From Phosphoribacter sp964558825 (GTDB taxonomy: Bacteria; Actinomycetota; Actinomycetes; Actinomycetales; Dermatophilaceae): DNA of 47,993 nucleotides. The stretch is from NCBI GenBank assembly GCA_964558825.1, contig CAZLGB010000004.1, forward strand, positions 1 through 47,993, read 5' to 3'. Below the pieces are notes generated by a model. The model did no database searches and had not been told where the DNA came from. It saw only the letters and a list, made by a program, of their open reading frames with translations. This document shows, one piece after another, positions 41,203 through 47,993 of the stretch (position 1 is its first letter; every line of letters begins with the position of its first letter). A program made the translations under genes and the position numbers.

Positions 41203-41823
41203 TCAGGCGCGCACGGCAGCGAGGACTAGATCCGTCTGTCCCGCAACGTAATCCGCGAGGGACATGCGGGGCGCGAGGTTCCAGTGCTTGAGCGCCCAGC
41301 CGTGGGCGATCATGAGGATGTCGTGGACGACGAGCTCGACGTCGACCGCGCGGAAGACCCCCGCGGCGATCCCGTCGCGCAGCGCCGCGCGCAGCGGCTC
41401 ACAGGTCTGGCTCTCCAGCGCCTTGAGCTCGTCACGGCCTGCGCGGTCGAGGGTCTGGCTCTCCCGATAGGCCAGCCGGGCACCGTCGCGCTTGGCGTCG
41501 ATGACCGTGCAAAAGGCGGTGATGCCCGCGGTGAGCCGGGCGACCGGATCGTCACCCGCGGCCGACACGGCCACCGGCACCCGGTCGCGGAAGTCCTCCA
41601 GGATGTCGACGATCACCGCACGCAGCAGGTCGTCCTTGCCCCCGAAGTATTGGTAGATGAGCCCGACACTGACGTCGGCCCGCTCGGCGAGCACCTGCAT
41701 CGACATCGCGTGAAAGCCGGTCTCCTGCATGAGCGCCGATGCGGCCGTGAGGATTTGGGCGCGACGGCGCTCGATGCGGGCGCTGCGCGCAGCCTCGCTG
41801 CGGGCCGGTGCTGCCGTGGCCAT
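41203..41823 (-). CDS. TetR-family regulator of the cyclohexanecarboxylate-type operon
   Basis: The protein is 206 residues. The DNA-binding domain is ERRRAQILTAASALMQETGFHAMSMQVLAERADVSVGLIYQYFGGKDDLLRAVI. The ligand domain resembles acyl-CoA-sensing TetR proteins. The ATG at 41823 has a strong ribosome site (GGAGGGAGGGGAG). It is divergent from the BadI-like gene; the shared region has three CGTTCA/TGAACG half-sites that should be its operator. A likely inducer is a CoA thioester of the pathway. Confidence 0.9.
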   Translation of the reverse strand: MATAAPARSEAARSARIERRRAQILTAASALMQETGFHAMSMQVLAERADVSVGLIYQYFGGKDDLLRAVIVDILEDFRDRVPVAVSAAGDDPVARLTAGITAFCTVIDAKRDGARLAYRESQTLDRAGRDELKALESQTCEPLRAALRDGIAAGVFRAVDVELVVHDILMIAHGWALKHWNLAPRMSLADYVAGQTDLVLAAVRA

Positions 41824-41931
41824 GGCTCCCCTCCTCCCTCCGTGATCGGCTCACGTGCGTGCTCGGTTGCCTGCGCAGTGGCTCGACCGCGCCGTGCCCC
41901 GGGTCTTGACACGCACAGCATACTGAGGAAT

Positions 41932-41952
41932 CGTTCATTGAACGAGCGTTCA
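41932..41952. promoter_or_regulatory. TetR operator with three overlapping half-sites
   Basis: CGTTCA-T-TGAACG (41932-41944) and TGAACG-AG-CGTTCA (41939-41952) are both perfect palindromes that share the central half-site. Two TetR dimers could bind in alternate or overlapping registers. The site is 27 bases before the BadI-like ATG and about 110 bases from the TetR ATG. Confidence 0.75.
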
Positions 41953-41978
41953 TTCAATCTGAGTTTGTGGAGGTCGGC

Positions 41979-42785
41979 ATGGGTGCCGAGGTCACGTTCG
42001 AGGACATCACGTATGCCGTGCAGGACGGCGGCGCGTGGATCACCATCAACCGGCCGCAGCGCTACAACGCCTTTCGCGCCCAGACCGTCGAGGAGCTCAT
42101 CAAGGCCTTCCGGCTGGCGTGGGCCGATCCGGCGGTGCGGGCGGTCGTGCTGACCGGCGCCGGCGACAAGGCCTTCTGCACCGGCGGCGACGTCAAGCAG
42201 CGCGCCGAGACCGGCGACTACGGCCCGAGCGAGTCGGGCATGTTTGAGATCGGCTACTTGCAGAAGCTCATTCGCGACATCCCCAAGCCGGTCATCGCGG
42301 CGGTGAATGGCGTGGCGATCGGAGGGGGCCACGTCCTGCAGGTGCTCTGTGATGTGTCGATCGCCAGCGAGACGGCGCGCTTCGGGCAGGCCGGTCCGCG
42401 GGTCGGCAGCTTCGATGCCGGCTTCGGCACGGCATACCTCGCGCGGGTCGTGGGGGAGAAGAAGGCGCGCGAGATCTGGTTCTTCTGCCGGCAATACAGC
42501 GCGGCCGAGGCGCTCGCGATGGGGCTGGTCAACAAGGTCGTGCCGGCCGACCAGCTCGCGGCCGAGGCGCGCGCCTGGGTCGCCGAGATCTGCGCACTGT
42601 CGCCGACGGCGATCAAGTTCTGCAAGCAGTCCTTCAACGCCGACACCGACCACCACGCCGGGCTGTCCAACATGGCGATGACCGCGCTCGACTCCTTCGC
42701 GACCTCGCCGGAAGGCATGGAGGGGGCGCGGGCCTTCGCCGAGAAGCGCGCCCCCGAGTTCGACAAATACGTCGCCTGGCACTGA
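41979..42785 (+). CDS. badI: 2-ketocyclohexanecarboxyl-CoA hydrolase-like crotonase
   Basis: The protein is 268 residues from ATG 41979 (GGAGG five bases upstream). The start FEDITYAVQDGGAWITINRPQRYNAF and the TGAGDKAFCTGGDVKQR block match BadI rather than ordinary enoyl-CoA hydratases. BadI opens the ring of 2-ketocyclohexanecarboxyl-CoA to pimelyl-CoA, and its relatives are the MenB-type crotonases. The downstream BadH-like and AliA-like genes support this function. It is the first gene of the operon controlled by the divergent TetR. Confidence 0.82.
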   Translation: MGAEVTFEDITYAVQDGGAWITINRPQRYNAFRAQTVEELIKAFRLAWADPAVRAVVLTGAGDKAFCTGGDVKQRAETGDYGPSESGMFEIGYLQKLIRDIPKPVIAAVNGVAIGGGHVLQVLCDVSIASETARFGQAGPRVGSFDAGFGTAYLARVVGEKKAREIWFFCRQYSAAEALAMGLVNKVVPADQLAAEARAWVAEICALSPTAIKFCKQSFNADTDHHAGLSNMAMTALDSFATSPEGMEGARAFAEKRAPEFDKYVAWH

Positions 42786-42802
42786 GGGCTGGGACTCCCC
42801 CG

Positions 42803-43972
42803 ATGCGGTATGCCGACGACGCCGACCAGGCGATCTTCCGCGAGGCGGTCCGCGCCTTCGCTGCCAAAAACCTTGCGCCGCACTATCAGCGCGACGACAA
42901 GACGGCGGTCTTCAGACGTCAGCTGGCTCTCGACATGGGCGGCATGGGGCTGACCGGGCTGCGCATCCCCGAGGCCTTCGGCGGCCAGGAGGCCAGCGCC
43001 GTGGTCGCCGGCATCGCCGCCGAGGAGGTCGGGCGGGCCGACTTCAACGCGACCTACCTCATCATCACCAGCGGCCTGGTCAGCGACATCATCGTCCGCA
43101 ACGCGACCCCCGAGCAGCAGCAGCGCTGGCTCCCGGGGATCGCCTCCGGGGAGCTCGTCCCCTGCATCTGCATCACCGAGCCGGGCGCCGGCACCGATGC
43201 AGCTGCCTTGCAGCTCAAGGCGATTCCCTACGGAGAGGCGGACGCGCACGGCATACCCACGGCGTGGCGGCTGGAAGGCGAGAAGACGTCGATCACCCTG
43301 GGGATGACAGCCGACGGCGGCATCGTCCTCGCGCGCACGGGCGGTCCGGGGGCGCGGGGCGTCAGCGCCTTCTGGGTGGACCTCAACCAGCCCGGCGTCA
43401 CCCGCAGCGGCTTCGACGACCTCGGCAGCCGGGCCATCGGTCGAGCCTCGCTGCACTTCGACGGCGTGCGCGTGACCCGCGACGACCTCATCGGGCCGCT
43501 CGGCGGCGGATTCGTCTCCACCATGCAGGGATTCGACTACTCGCGGGCGATCATCGGGCTCGGCTGCATCGGTGCCGCCCAGCAGTCACTCGACGAGGCG
43601 CTGCAGTGGTCGCGCGATCGGGTGGCCTTCGGTCAGCCCATCGGGCGCAACCAGGGGGTGGCCTTCCCGCTCGCCGAGGCCGCGGCATACCTCACCGGCG
43701 CGCGGCACGTCTGCTATGAGGCGCTCTGGCGCAAGGACGAGGGGCTCGAGCACTCGGCCGAGGCCGCGATGGCGAAGTTCTGGGCCCCCAAGCTCGCCAC
43801 CGAGGTCATCCACCAGTGCCTGCTCACCCTCGGCCATCTCGGCTACAGCGCCGACAGCCCGGTCGGCCAGCGGCTGCGCGACGTCATCGGGCTGGAGATC
43901 GGCGACGGCACGGCCCAGGTCTCCAAGCTCGTCATCTCCCGCCAGCTGCTCGGCCGCGACTTCGCCCCCTGA
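42803..43972 (+). CDS. Acyl-CoA dehydrogenase, cyclohexanecarboxyl-CoA dehydrogenase candidate
   Basis: The protein is 389 residues. It has CICITEPGAGTDAAALQLKA, the flavin region FDYSRAIIGLGCIGAAQQSLDEAL, RVAFGQPIGRNQGVAFPLAEAAAYL and the C-terminal LGRDFAP. The sequence resembles AliB, which oxidises cyclohexanecarboxyl-CoA to cyclohex-1-ene-1-carboxyl-CoA. I cannot tell from sequence alone whether it is AliB or the cyclohexenecarboxyl-CoA dehydrogenase BadJ. It starts 17 bases after the BadI-like stop. Confidence 0.8.
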   Translation: MRYADDADQAIFREAVRAFAAKNLAPHYQRDDKTAVFRRQLALDMGGMGLTGLRIPEAFGGQEASAVVAGIAAEEVGRADFNATYLIITSGLVSDIIVRNATPEQQQRWLPGIASGELVPCICITEPGAGTDAAALQLKAIPYGEADAHGIPTAWRLEGEKTSITLGMTADGGIVLARTGGPGARGVSAFWVDLNQPGVTRSGFDDLGSRAIGRASLHFDGVRVTRDDLIGPLGGGFVSTMQGFDYSRAIIGLGCIGAAQQSLDEALQWSRDRVAFGQPIGRNQGVAFPLAEAAAYLTGARHVCYEALWRKDEGLEHSAEAAMAKFWAPKLATEVIHQCLLTLGHLGYSADSPVGQRLRDVIGLEIGDGTAQVSKLVISRQLLGRDFAP

Positions 43973-44022
43973 CTCCCCGACCCGTCAGCCCCTGCCCGAT
44001 CCAGCACGAAAGGCGTTGCCCC

Positions 44023-44769
44023 ATGGGACGTTTGGACAACAAGGTCACCCTCGTCACCGGCGCGGGGGCGGGCATCGGTCGCGCGATCGCGCACGCGGCC
44101 GCCGCTGAGGGGGCGATCGTCGTCGTCACCGATGTCGACGGCGCGGCAGCCGCGGCGGTCGCCGCCGAGCTCGGCTCACCCGCCAGCTCGTATGCCGTGG
44201 ACGTCGCCGACAAGGCCTCCGTCGACACCGCGGTCGCGGCGATCCACACGGCATACGGACGCATCGACGTGCTCGTCAACAACGCGGGCTGGGATCGCGC
44301 GGTCCCCTTCGTCGAGTCGGAGCCCGAGCTGTGGGAGCGGGTCATCGCCATCAACTTCGTCGGCGTGCTCAACACCTGCCGGGCGGTGCTGCCCCTCATG
44401 GCCGCCGCCGGGGGTGGCCGGGTCGTCAACCTCGGCTCCGACGCGGGCCGGGTGGGCTCGTCGGGCGAGGCGGTCTATTCCGGGGCCAAGGGTGCGGTCA
44501 TCGCCTTCAGCAAGACCATCGCCCGGGAGCAGGCCCGCTCGGGGGTCACCGTCAACGTCGTCTGTCCCGGCCCGACCGACACCGCCCTCTTTGCCTCGAT
44601 GGGCGGCGACAACCCCAAGCTCCGGGAGGGGCTCACGAGGGCAATCCCGTTGCGACGCTTGGCAGATCCCGCAGACATCGCGAGCGCCGTCGTCTTCTTC
44701 GCCTCCGACGAGGCGGCCTACATCACCGGCCAGACGCTGAGTGTCAGCGGCGGCCTCACCATGAGCTGA
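44023..44769 (+). CDS. badH: 2-hydroxycyclohexanecarboxyl-CoA dehydrogenase (BadH-like SDR)
   Basis: The protein is 248 residues of the classical SDR type: GAGAGIGRA cofactor motif (residues 13-21), NNAGWDRAVPF, and YSGAKGAVIAFSKT (YxxxK). Several blocks match what I remember of BadH from Rhodopseudomonas, such as NNAGWD, SDAGRVGSSGEAVY, TVNVVCPGPTDTALF and ITGQTLSVSGGLTM. BadH oxidises the 2-hydroxy intermediate to the 2-keto thioester that BadI cleaves. It sits 50 bases after the preceding dehydrogenase, with a weak AAAGG ribosome site. Confidence 0.85.
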   Translation: MGRLDNKVTLVTGAGAGIGRAIAHAAAAEGAIVVVTDVDGAAAAAVAAELGSPASSYAVDVADKASVDTAVAAIHTAYGRIDVLVNNAGWDRAVPFVESEPELWERVIAINFVGVLNTCRAVLPLMAAAGGGRVVNLGSDAGRVGSSGEAVYSGAKGAVIAFSKTIAREQARSGVTVNVVCPGPTDTALFASMGGDNPKLREGLTRAIPLRRLADPADIASAVVFFASDEAAYITGQTLSVSGGLTMS

Positions 44770-44800
44770 CCTCCGACCCCGCCGAGAGGAACCACCCGCC

Positions 44801-46447
44801 ATGTCCTTCGAGACCCTGCTCGACGCCGAGACGATCGAGCGTTTCACTGGCCAGGGCTTCTGGCTCGGTAAGACGATCACCGACTTCCTCGACGAGGCAG
44901 CCGCCGCGGCCCCCGACCAGCTCGCCTTCGTCGACTCCCGGCGCAGCATCACGTATGCCGCCCTCAAAGCCGAGGTCGACCGGTGCGCCTGGGGGATGCT
45001 CGCCATGGGCATCCGGCCGGGCGACGTGGTGTCTTTCCAGCTGCCCAACTGGATCGAGTTCATCGTCGTCAACTACGCGGCCACCCGGATCGGGGCGATC
45101 AGCAATCCGCTCATCCCGATCTATCGCGAGCGTGAGGTCGGCTTCATGGTGGGGCTGGCCGAGTCCCGGCTCATCGTCGTGCCGAGCACCTTCCGCAGCT
45201 TCGACCATGCGGCCATGGTCGAGAGCCTGCGCAAAGACTGGCCGGCTCTGCAGCGGGTACTCGTCGTCGACGCCCGCGAGGGCGAGGACTCCTTCGAGGC
45301 CTTCATGGCGACTCCGTGGGAGCAGGGTCACGACCCGGCCGAGCTGGCGGCATACCGCCCCGATGCCAACGAGGTCTCGACGATCATCTTCACCTCGGGC
45401 ACGACCGGCGAGCCCAAGGGGGTCATGCACACCCACAACACGCTCGTCGCGGCCAACGTCCCGATCCCGGCCCGGATGGGTCTCACCGCGGACTCGGTCA
45501 TCCACATGGCCTCGACCCTCGCCCACCTCACCGGATTCCTTTATGGCGCGAGGCTTCCCGTGCAAAACGGGCTGACGTGCATCCTCCAGGACATCTGGAA
45601 TGCCGACGAGTTCCTCGAGCTCGTCCGACGCCACCGCATCTCCTATACGTCTGGCGCGACGCCCTTCCTGCTCGACCTGCTCGGCCACCTGCCGGCCGAC
45701 CCGGCCGGGCTCGAGTCGCTCACCCGCTTTTGCTGCATGGGGGCGCCGATCCCGCGCGTCATCGTCCGCGAGGCGATGGACAAGCTGCCCCACATGGCGG
45801 TGCTGGGTGGCTGGGGGCAGACCGAAAACGGCCTGGTGACCATCGGCATCCCGGGCGATCCGATCGACAAGATCGCCTCGACCGACGGCTATCCGTGGCC
45901 GGGCATGCAGATCCGCACCGTCGACGCCCTCGATGCCCCGGTGGAGCCGGGGTCGCAAGGGCGGCTGCAGGTGCGCGGGCCCTTCCTCTTCGTCGGCTAT
46001 GCCCGACGGCTGGAGCTGACCCGCACGCTCTTCACGGCAGACGGCTGGTTCGACACCGGTGACCTCGCCGAGATCGACGCCGACGGATATGTGAAGATCT
46101 CCGGCCGCACCAAGGACATCATCATCCGCGGCGGTGAGAACATCCCCGTGGCCTACGTCGAGAACGTCCTCTACGAACACCCCGAATACCGCCTCGTCGC
46201 GGTCGTGGCCGTGCCCGATCCGCGGCTGCAGGAGCGGGCCGCCGCGTGCATCGTCCCCGAGCCCGGGGCCGAGCGACCCACCCTCGACTCGGTCAAGGCA
46301 TTCCTGCAGGCCAAGGGCGTCGCCAAGCAGTATTGGCCCGAGCACGTCGTCGTCCTCGACGAATTCCCGCAGACCGCCTCCGGCAAGATCCAGAAGTATC
46401 ACCTGCGCGAGATCGCCACGGCCGCAACGCAATCCGCGGGGTCGTGA
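44801..46447 (+). CDS. aliA: Cyclohexanecarboxylate-CoA ligase-like AMP-forming ligase
   Basis: The protein is 548 residues with all ANL motifs intact: A3 IIFTSGTTGEPKGVMHTH, A5 GGWGQTENG, A7 DGWFDTGDLA, A8 GRTKDIIIRGGENIP, and A10 PQTASGKIQKYHLR with the catalytic Lys. It should activate the carboxylic acid that enters the pathway, as AliA does for cyclohexanecarboxylate. It contrasts with the ligase homologue at 23577, which lacks A3 and A10 residues. Its stop overlaps the next acyl-CoA dehydrogenase by one base (TGATG). Confidence 0.85.
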   Translation: MSFETLLDAETIERFTGQGFWLGKTITDFLDEAAAAAPDQLAFVDSRRSITYAALKAEVDRCAWGMLAMGIRPGDVVSFQLPNWIEFIVVNYAATRIGAISNPLIPIYREREVGFMVGLAESRLIVVPSTFRSFDHAAMVESLRKDWPALQRVLVVDAREGEDSFEAFMATPWEQGHDPAELAAYRPDANEVSTIIFTSGTTGEPKGVMHTHNTLVAANVPIPARMGLTADSVIHMASTLAHLTGFLYGARLPVQNGLTCILQDIWNADEFLELVRRHRISYTSGATPFLLDLLGHLPADPAGLESLTRFCCMGAPIPRVIVREAMDKLPHMAVLGGWGQTENGLVTIGIPGDPIDKIASTDGYPWPGMQIRTVDALDAPVEPGSQGRLQVRGPFLFVGYARRLELTRTLFTADGWFDTGDLAEIDADGYVKISGRTKDIIIRGGENIPVAYVENVLYEHPEYRLVAVVAVPDPRLQERAAACIVPEPGAERPTLDSVKAFLQAKGVAKQYWPEHVVVLDEFPQTASGKIQKYHLREIATAATQSAGS

Positions 46448-47598
46448 TGGATCTCTCCCTCACCGAGGAGCAGCGCCTCTTCGCGTCCGTCGCCCGCGAC
46501 TTCCTCGAGTCCGAGGTGCTCCCGCATCGTGCCGAGTGGGATCGCCGCGAGGAGGTCGACACCGCCCTCGTCCCGCGCCTGGGTGAGCTCGGCTTCTTCG
46601 GGCTGACCTTCCCCGAGGCCTATGGCGGCATCGGCGGCGACTACGTCACCTATGCCATCGGGATGGAGGAGCTCGGCCGGGTCGACTCCTCCGTGCGCGG
46701 GATCGTCTCGTCGTCCTCGGGCCTGTTCGGCAAGCCGGTCCTCGACCATGGCACCGAGGAGCAGAAGCAGCAGTGGCTCCCGCGGATCTGCTCGGGCGAG
46801 CTGCTCGGCTGCTTCGGCCTCACCGAGCCCGACTCCGGCTCCGACCCGGGCAGCCTGGTGACGAGCGCCCGCCGCGATGGCTCGGACTGGATCCTCAACG
46901 GTCAGAAGATGTTCATCACCAACGGCACGTGGGCCGGCGTCTGTCTCGTCTTCGCGCGCACCGGCGGGCTCGGCCCCAAGGGGATCTCCGCCTTCATCGT
47001 GCCCACCGACAGCCCCGGCTTCGAGGCGCGGACGATCCACGGCAAGCTCGGCCTGCGCGGTCAGGCCACCGCCGAGCTCTATCTCACCGACGTGCGCGTG
47101 CCCGCCGATGCGCTGCTCGGTAAGGAGGGCGGCGGCTTCGCGATCGCCATGAAGACCCTCGACAAGGGCCGGGTCTCGGTCGCCGCGGGGTGCACCGGCA
47201 TCGTCCAAGGCTGCCTCGAGGCCACCAATTCGTATGCCGTGCAACGTCACCAATTCGGTCGGCCGATCGCGTCCTTCCAGCTCGTGCAGGAGGCCGTCGC
47301 GGAGATGTCGGTCGATGCCGACGCCGCGCGGCTGCTCACCTGGCGAGCAGCCGATCTCATCGACAAGGGCGAGCCCTTCGGTCTGGCCGCCTCCAAGGCC
47401 AAGCTCTTCGCTTCCGAGGCCGCCGTGCGGGCCGCCAACTCGGCACTGCAGTGCTTCGGCGGCTATGGCTATATCGACGAATATCCGGTCGCCAAGTTCA
47501 TGCGCGACGCCCGGGTCATGACCCTCTACGAAGGCACCAGCCAGGTCCAGAAGCTGCTCATCGGCCGGGCCGAGACCGGCGTGAGCGCCTTCCTCTAG
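46447..47598 (+). CDS. Acyl-CoA dehydrogenase, second of the operon (BadJ/short-chain type)
   Basis: The protein is 383 residues. It begins MDLSLTEEQRLFASVARDFL and has GCFGLTEPDSGSDPGSLVTSA, NGQKMFITNGTWAGVCLVFART, and the C-terminal LQCFGGYGYIDEYPVAKFMRDARVMTLYEGTSQVQKLLI, with the catalytic Glu in YEGTSQ. In the pathway it could be the cyclohex-1-enecarboxyl-CoA dehydrogenase BadJ or the dehydrogenase for pimelyl-CoA. ATG 46447 overlaps the ligase stop. Confidence 0.85.
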   Translation: MDLSLTEEQRLFASVARDFLESEVLPHRAEWDRREEVDTALVPRLGELGFFGLTFPEAYGGIGGDYVTYAIGMEELGRVDSSVRGIVSSSSGLFGKPVLDHGTEEQKQQWLPRICSGELLGCFGLTEPDSGSDPGSLVTSARRDGSDWILNGQKMFITNGTWAGVCLVFARTGGLGPKGISAFIVPTDSPGFEARTIHGKLGLRGQATAELYLTDVRVPADALLGKEGGGFAIAMKTLDKGRVSVAAGCTGIVQGCLEATNSYAVQRHQFGRPIASFQLVQEAVAEMSVDADAARLLTWRAADLIDKGEPFGLAASKAKLFASEAAVRAANSALQCFGGYGYIDEYPVAKFMRDARVMTLYEGTSQVQKLLIGRAETGVSAFL

Positions 47599-47632
47599 GC
47601 TCGAGAGCACGCCCACTCCAGGAGAGATCTCG

Positions 47633-47993
47633 ATGGCATCCGCCAAGGACCCCGTCCACCCGCTCGCCCTCTTCGCGACCGACAGTCTGCTCACCGAGGA
47701 GGACCGCACCATCCAGGCGACGGTGCGCCGCTTCGTCACCGAGCGCATCCGCCCCCACATCGGCGAGTGGTACGAGTCGAGCCAGCTGCCCGCCCGTGAG
47801 CTCGCCAAGGAGCTCGGCACCCTGGGCGTGCTGGGGATGCACCTCGACGGCTACGGCTGCGCCGGGACGAGCGCCACGGCATACGGCCTGGCGTGTCTGG
47901 AGTTGGAGGCGGGCGACTCGGGCATCCGCTCGCTCGTCTCGGTGCAGGGGTCGCTCGCGATGTTCGCGATCCACCACTGGGGCAGCGAGGAGC
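47633..47993 (+). CDS. gcdH: Glutaryl-CoA dehydrogenase-like protein, N-terminal part, cut by window edge
   Basis: The gene starts at ATG 47633 (AGGAGA upstream) and runs off the window. The 120 visible residues include IRPHIGEWYESSQLPARELAKELGTLGVLGMHLDGYGCAGTSATAYGLACLELEAGDSGIRSLVSVQGSLAMFAIHHWGSEE. The GMHL-GYGCAG, LELEAGDSGIRS and VSVQGSLAM blocks are typical of glutaryl-CoA dehydrogenases. That enzyme handles glutaryl-CoA, the product expected when pimelyl-CoA is shortened, so it fits as the next step of the operon. Confidence 0.85.
   Translation, partial: MASAKDPVHPLALFATDSLLTEEDRTIQATVRRFVTERIRPHIGEWYESSQLPARELAKELGTLGVLGMHLDGYGCAGTSATAYGLACLELEAGDSGIRSLVSVQGSLAMFAIHHWGSEE

Larger units (their letters stand above)
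1022..47884. repeat. Dispersed exact octamer GTATGCCG/CGGCATAC, about 83 copies
   Basis: Plus-strand GTATGCC(G) at 2577, 4203, 4978, 5417, 6101, 7239, 7649, 8547, 11144, 12367, 15500, 16811, 18638, 19266, 20695, 24149, 24637, 25295, 26113, 26756, 27645, 28256, 28604, 29708, 30933, 31152, 32351, 34530, 35405, 35594, 37052, 37165, 39808, 40784, 41093, 42011, 42808, 44190, 44953, 47232. Minus-strand (C)GGCATAC with GGCATAC starting at 1023, 2036, 2970, 3893, 4708, 5573, 5985, 7783, 9005, 9983, 11423, 12383, 13168, 13725, 13783, 15101, 16757, 17369, 18041, 18753, 19690, 21472, 24056, 25355, 26358, 28220, 29691, 30874, 31065, 32079, 33723, 34805, 34874, 35849, 36710, 37507, 40195, 42431, 43250, 43684, 44250, 45349, 47878. 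Positions were read by eye, so a few may be missed. The eighth base is invariant in all copies I listed. Confidence 0.85.

Noticed and set aside
1022..47884. The octamer as a Chi, KOPS or other replication-oriented motif
   Set aside because: Such motifs are strand-biased relative to replication, but the two orientations are nearly equal (40/43) within a single window. It may still be biased near ori or ter, which cannot be seen here.
1..47993. tRNA, rRNA, riboswitch, phage attachment site or origin
   Set aside because: I looked for conserved tRNA arms, rRNA blocks and integrase genes and saw none.

Overview
The window is a high-GC chromosomal segment of an actinobacterium. Most adjacent genes overlap by 1-4 bases, starts are often GTG, secretion signals are Tat or lipobox type, and family content includes a deazaflavin (F420)-type nitroreductase family protein and a TIGR03086/maleylpyruvate-isomerase-like protein. 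I suspect a Micrococcales lineage such as Intrasporangiaceae, but there is no rRNA or tRNA here to confirm it. No CRISPR array or prophage is visible.

Layout. 1-503 is the 3' end of a class III aminotransferase, followed by a repeat-rich gap (504-917). 918-6823 holds two MarR/TMEM175-channel pairs, a DoxX-like protein, an HNH nuclease, a CPxCN membrane protein behind a CsoR-like copper operator, a collapsed ltrA pseudogene and a secreted amine oxidase. 7372-13164 is a copper-handling block: a two-component system facing a SHOCT protein, a Met-rich multicopper oxidase and a CopB-like P-type ATPase that carries two compensating frameshifts. It is followed by a 2-TM K+ channel. 13892-21724 carries a BNR-repeat protein, a nitroreductase-family protein, an extended SDR, a PLC/AcpA-type phosphoesterase, a pirin and a secreted beta-helix protein. 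21721-23570 looks like an inserted module: an NmrA/QorB-like reductase divergent from an Rrf2-type regulator, bordered by duplicated sequence and an IS256-like transposase scrap.

23577-33072 contains an AMP-ligase homologue lacking key catalytic residues, an AraC regulator, exonuclease III, small metabolic genes, a frameshifted PQQ-type sugar dehydrogenase, and a TetR-controlled operon pairing an acyl-CoA dehydrogenase with an APH-fold kinase (a split version of animal ACAD10/11). 33109-41192 has a beta-CASP nuclease, a second APH-fold kinase, a ManC plus UDP-GlcNAc 2-epimerase operon, a RelA/SpoT-domain synthetase and a DUF5995 protein. 41203-47993 is a TetR-controlled catabolic operon matching the cyclohexanecarboxylate route (BadI, AliB-like, BadH, AliA, a second acyl-CoA dehydrogenase, start of a glutaryl-CoA dehydrogenase).

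The most striking signal is not a gene. The exact octamer GTATGCCG (or CGGCATAC) occurs about 83 times by hand count, roughly once per 580 bases, on both strands almost equally (40/43), in all reading frames and in intergenic DNA. It is largely missing from the inserted 21.5-24.0 kb module. This is what an uptake-sequence-like or other genome-wide marker element looks like. Two copies of a 72-base palindromic REP-like element (790-861 and 13605-13676) are a second unexplained repeat family.
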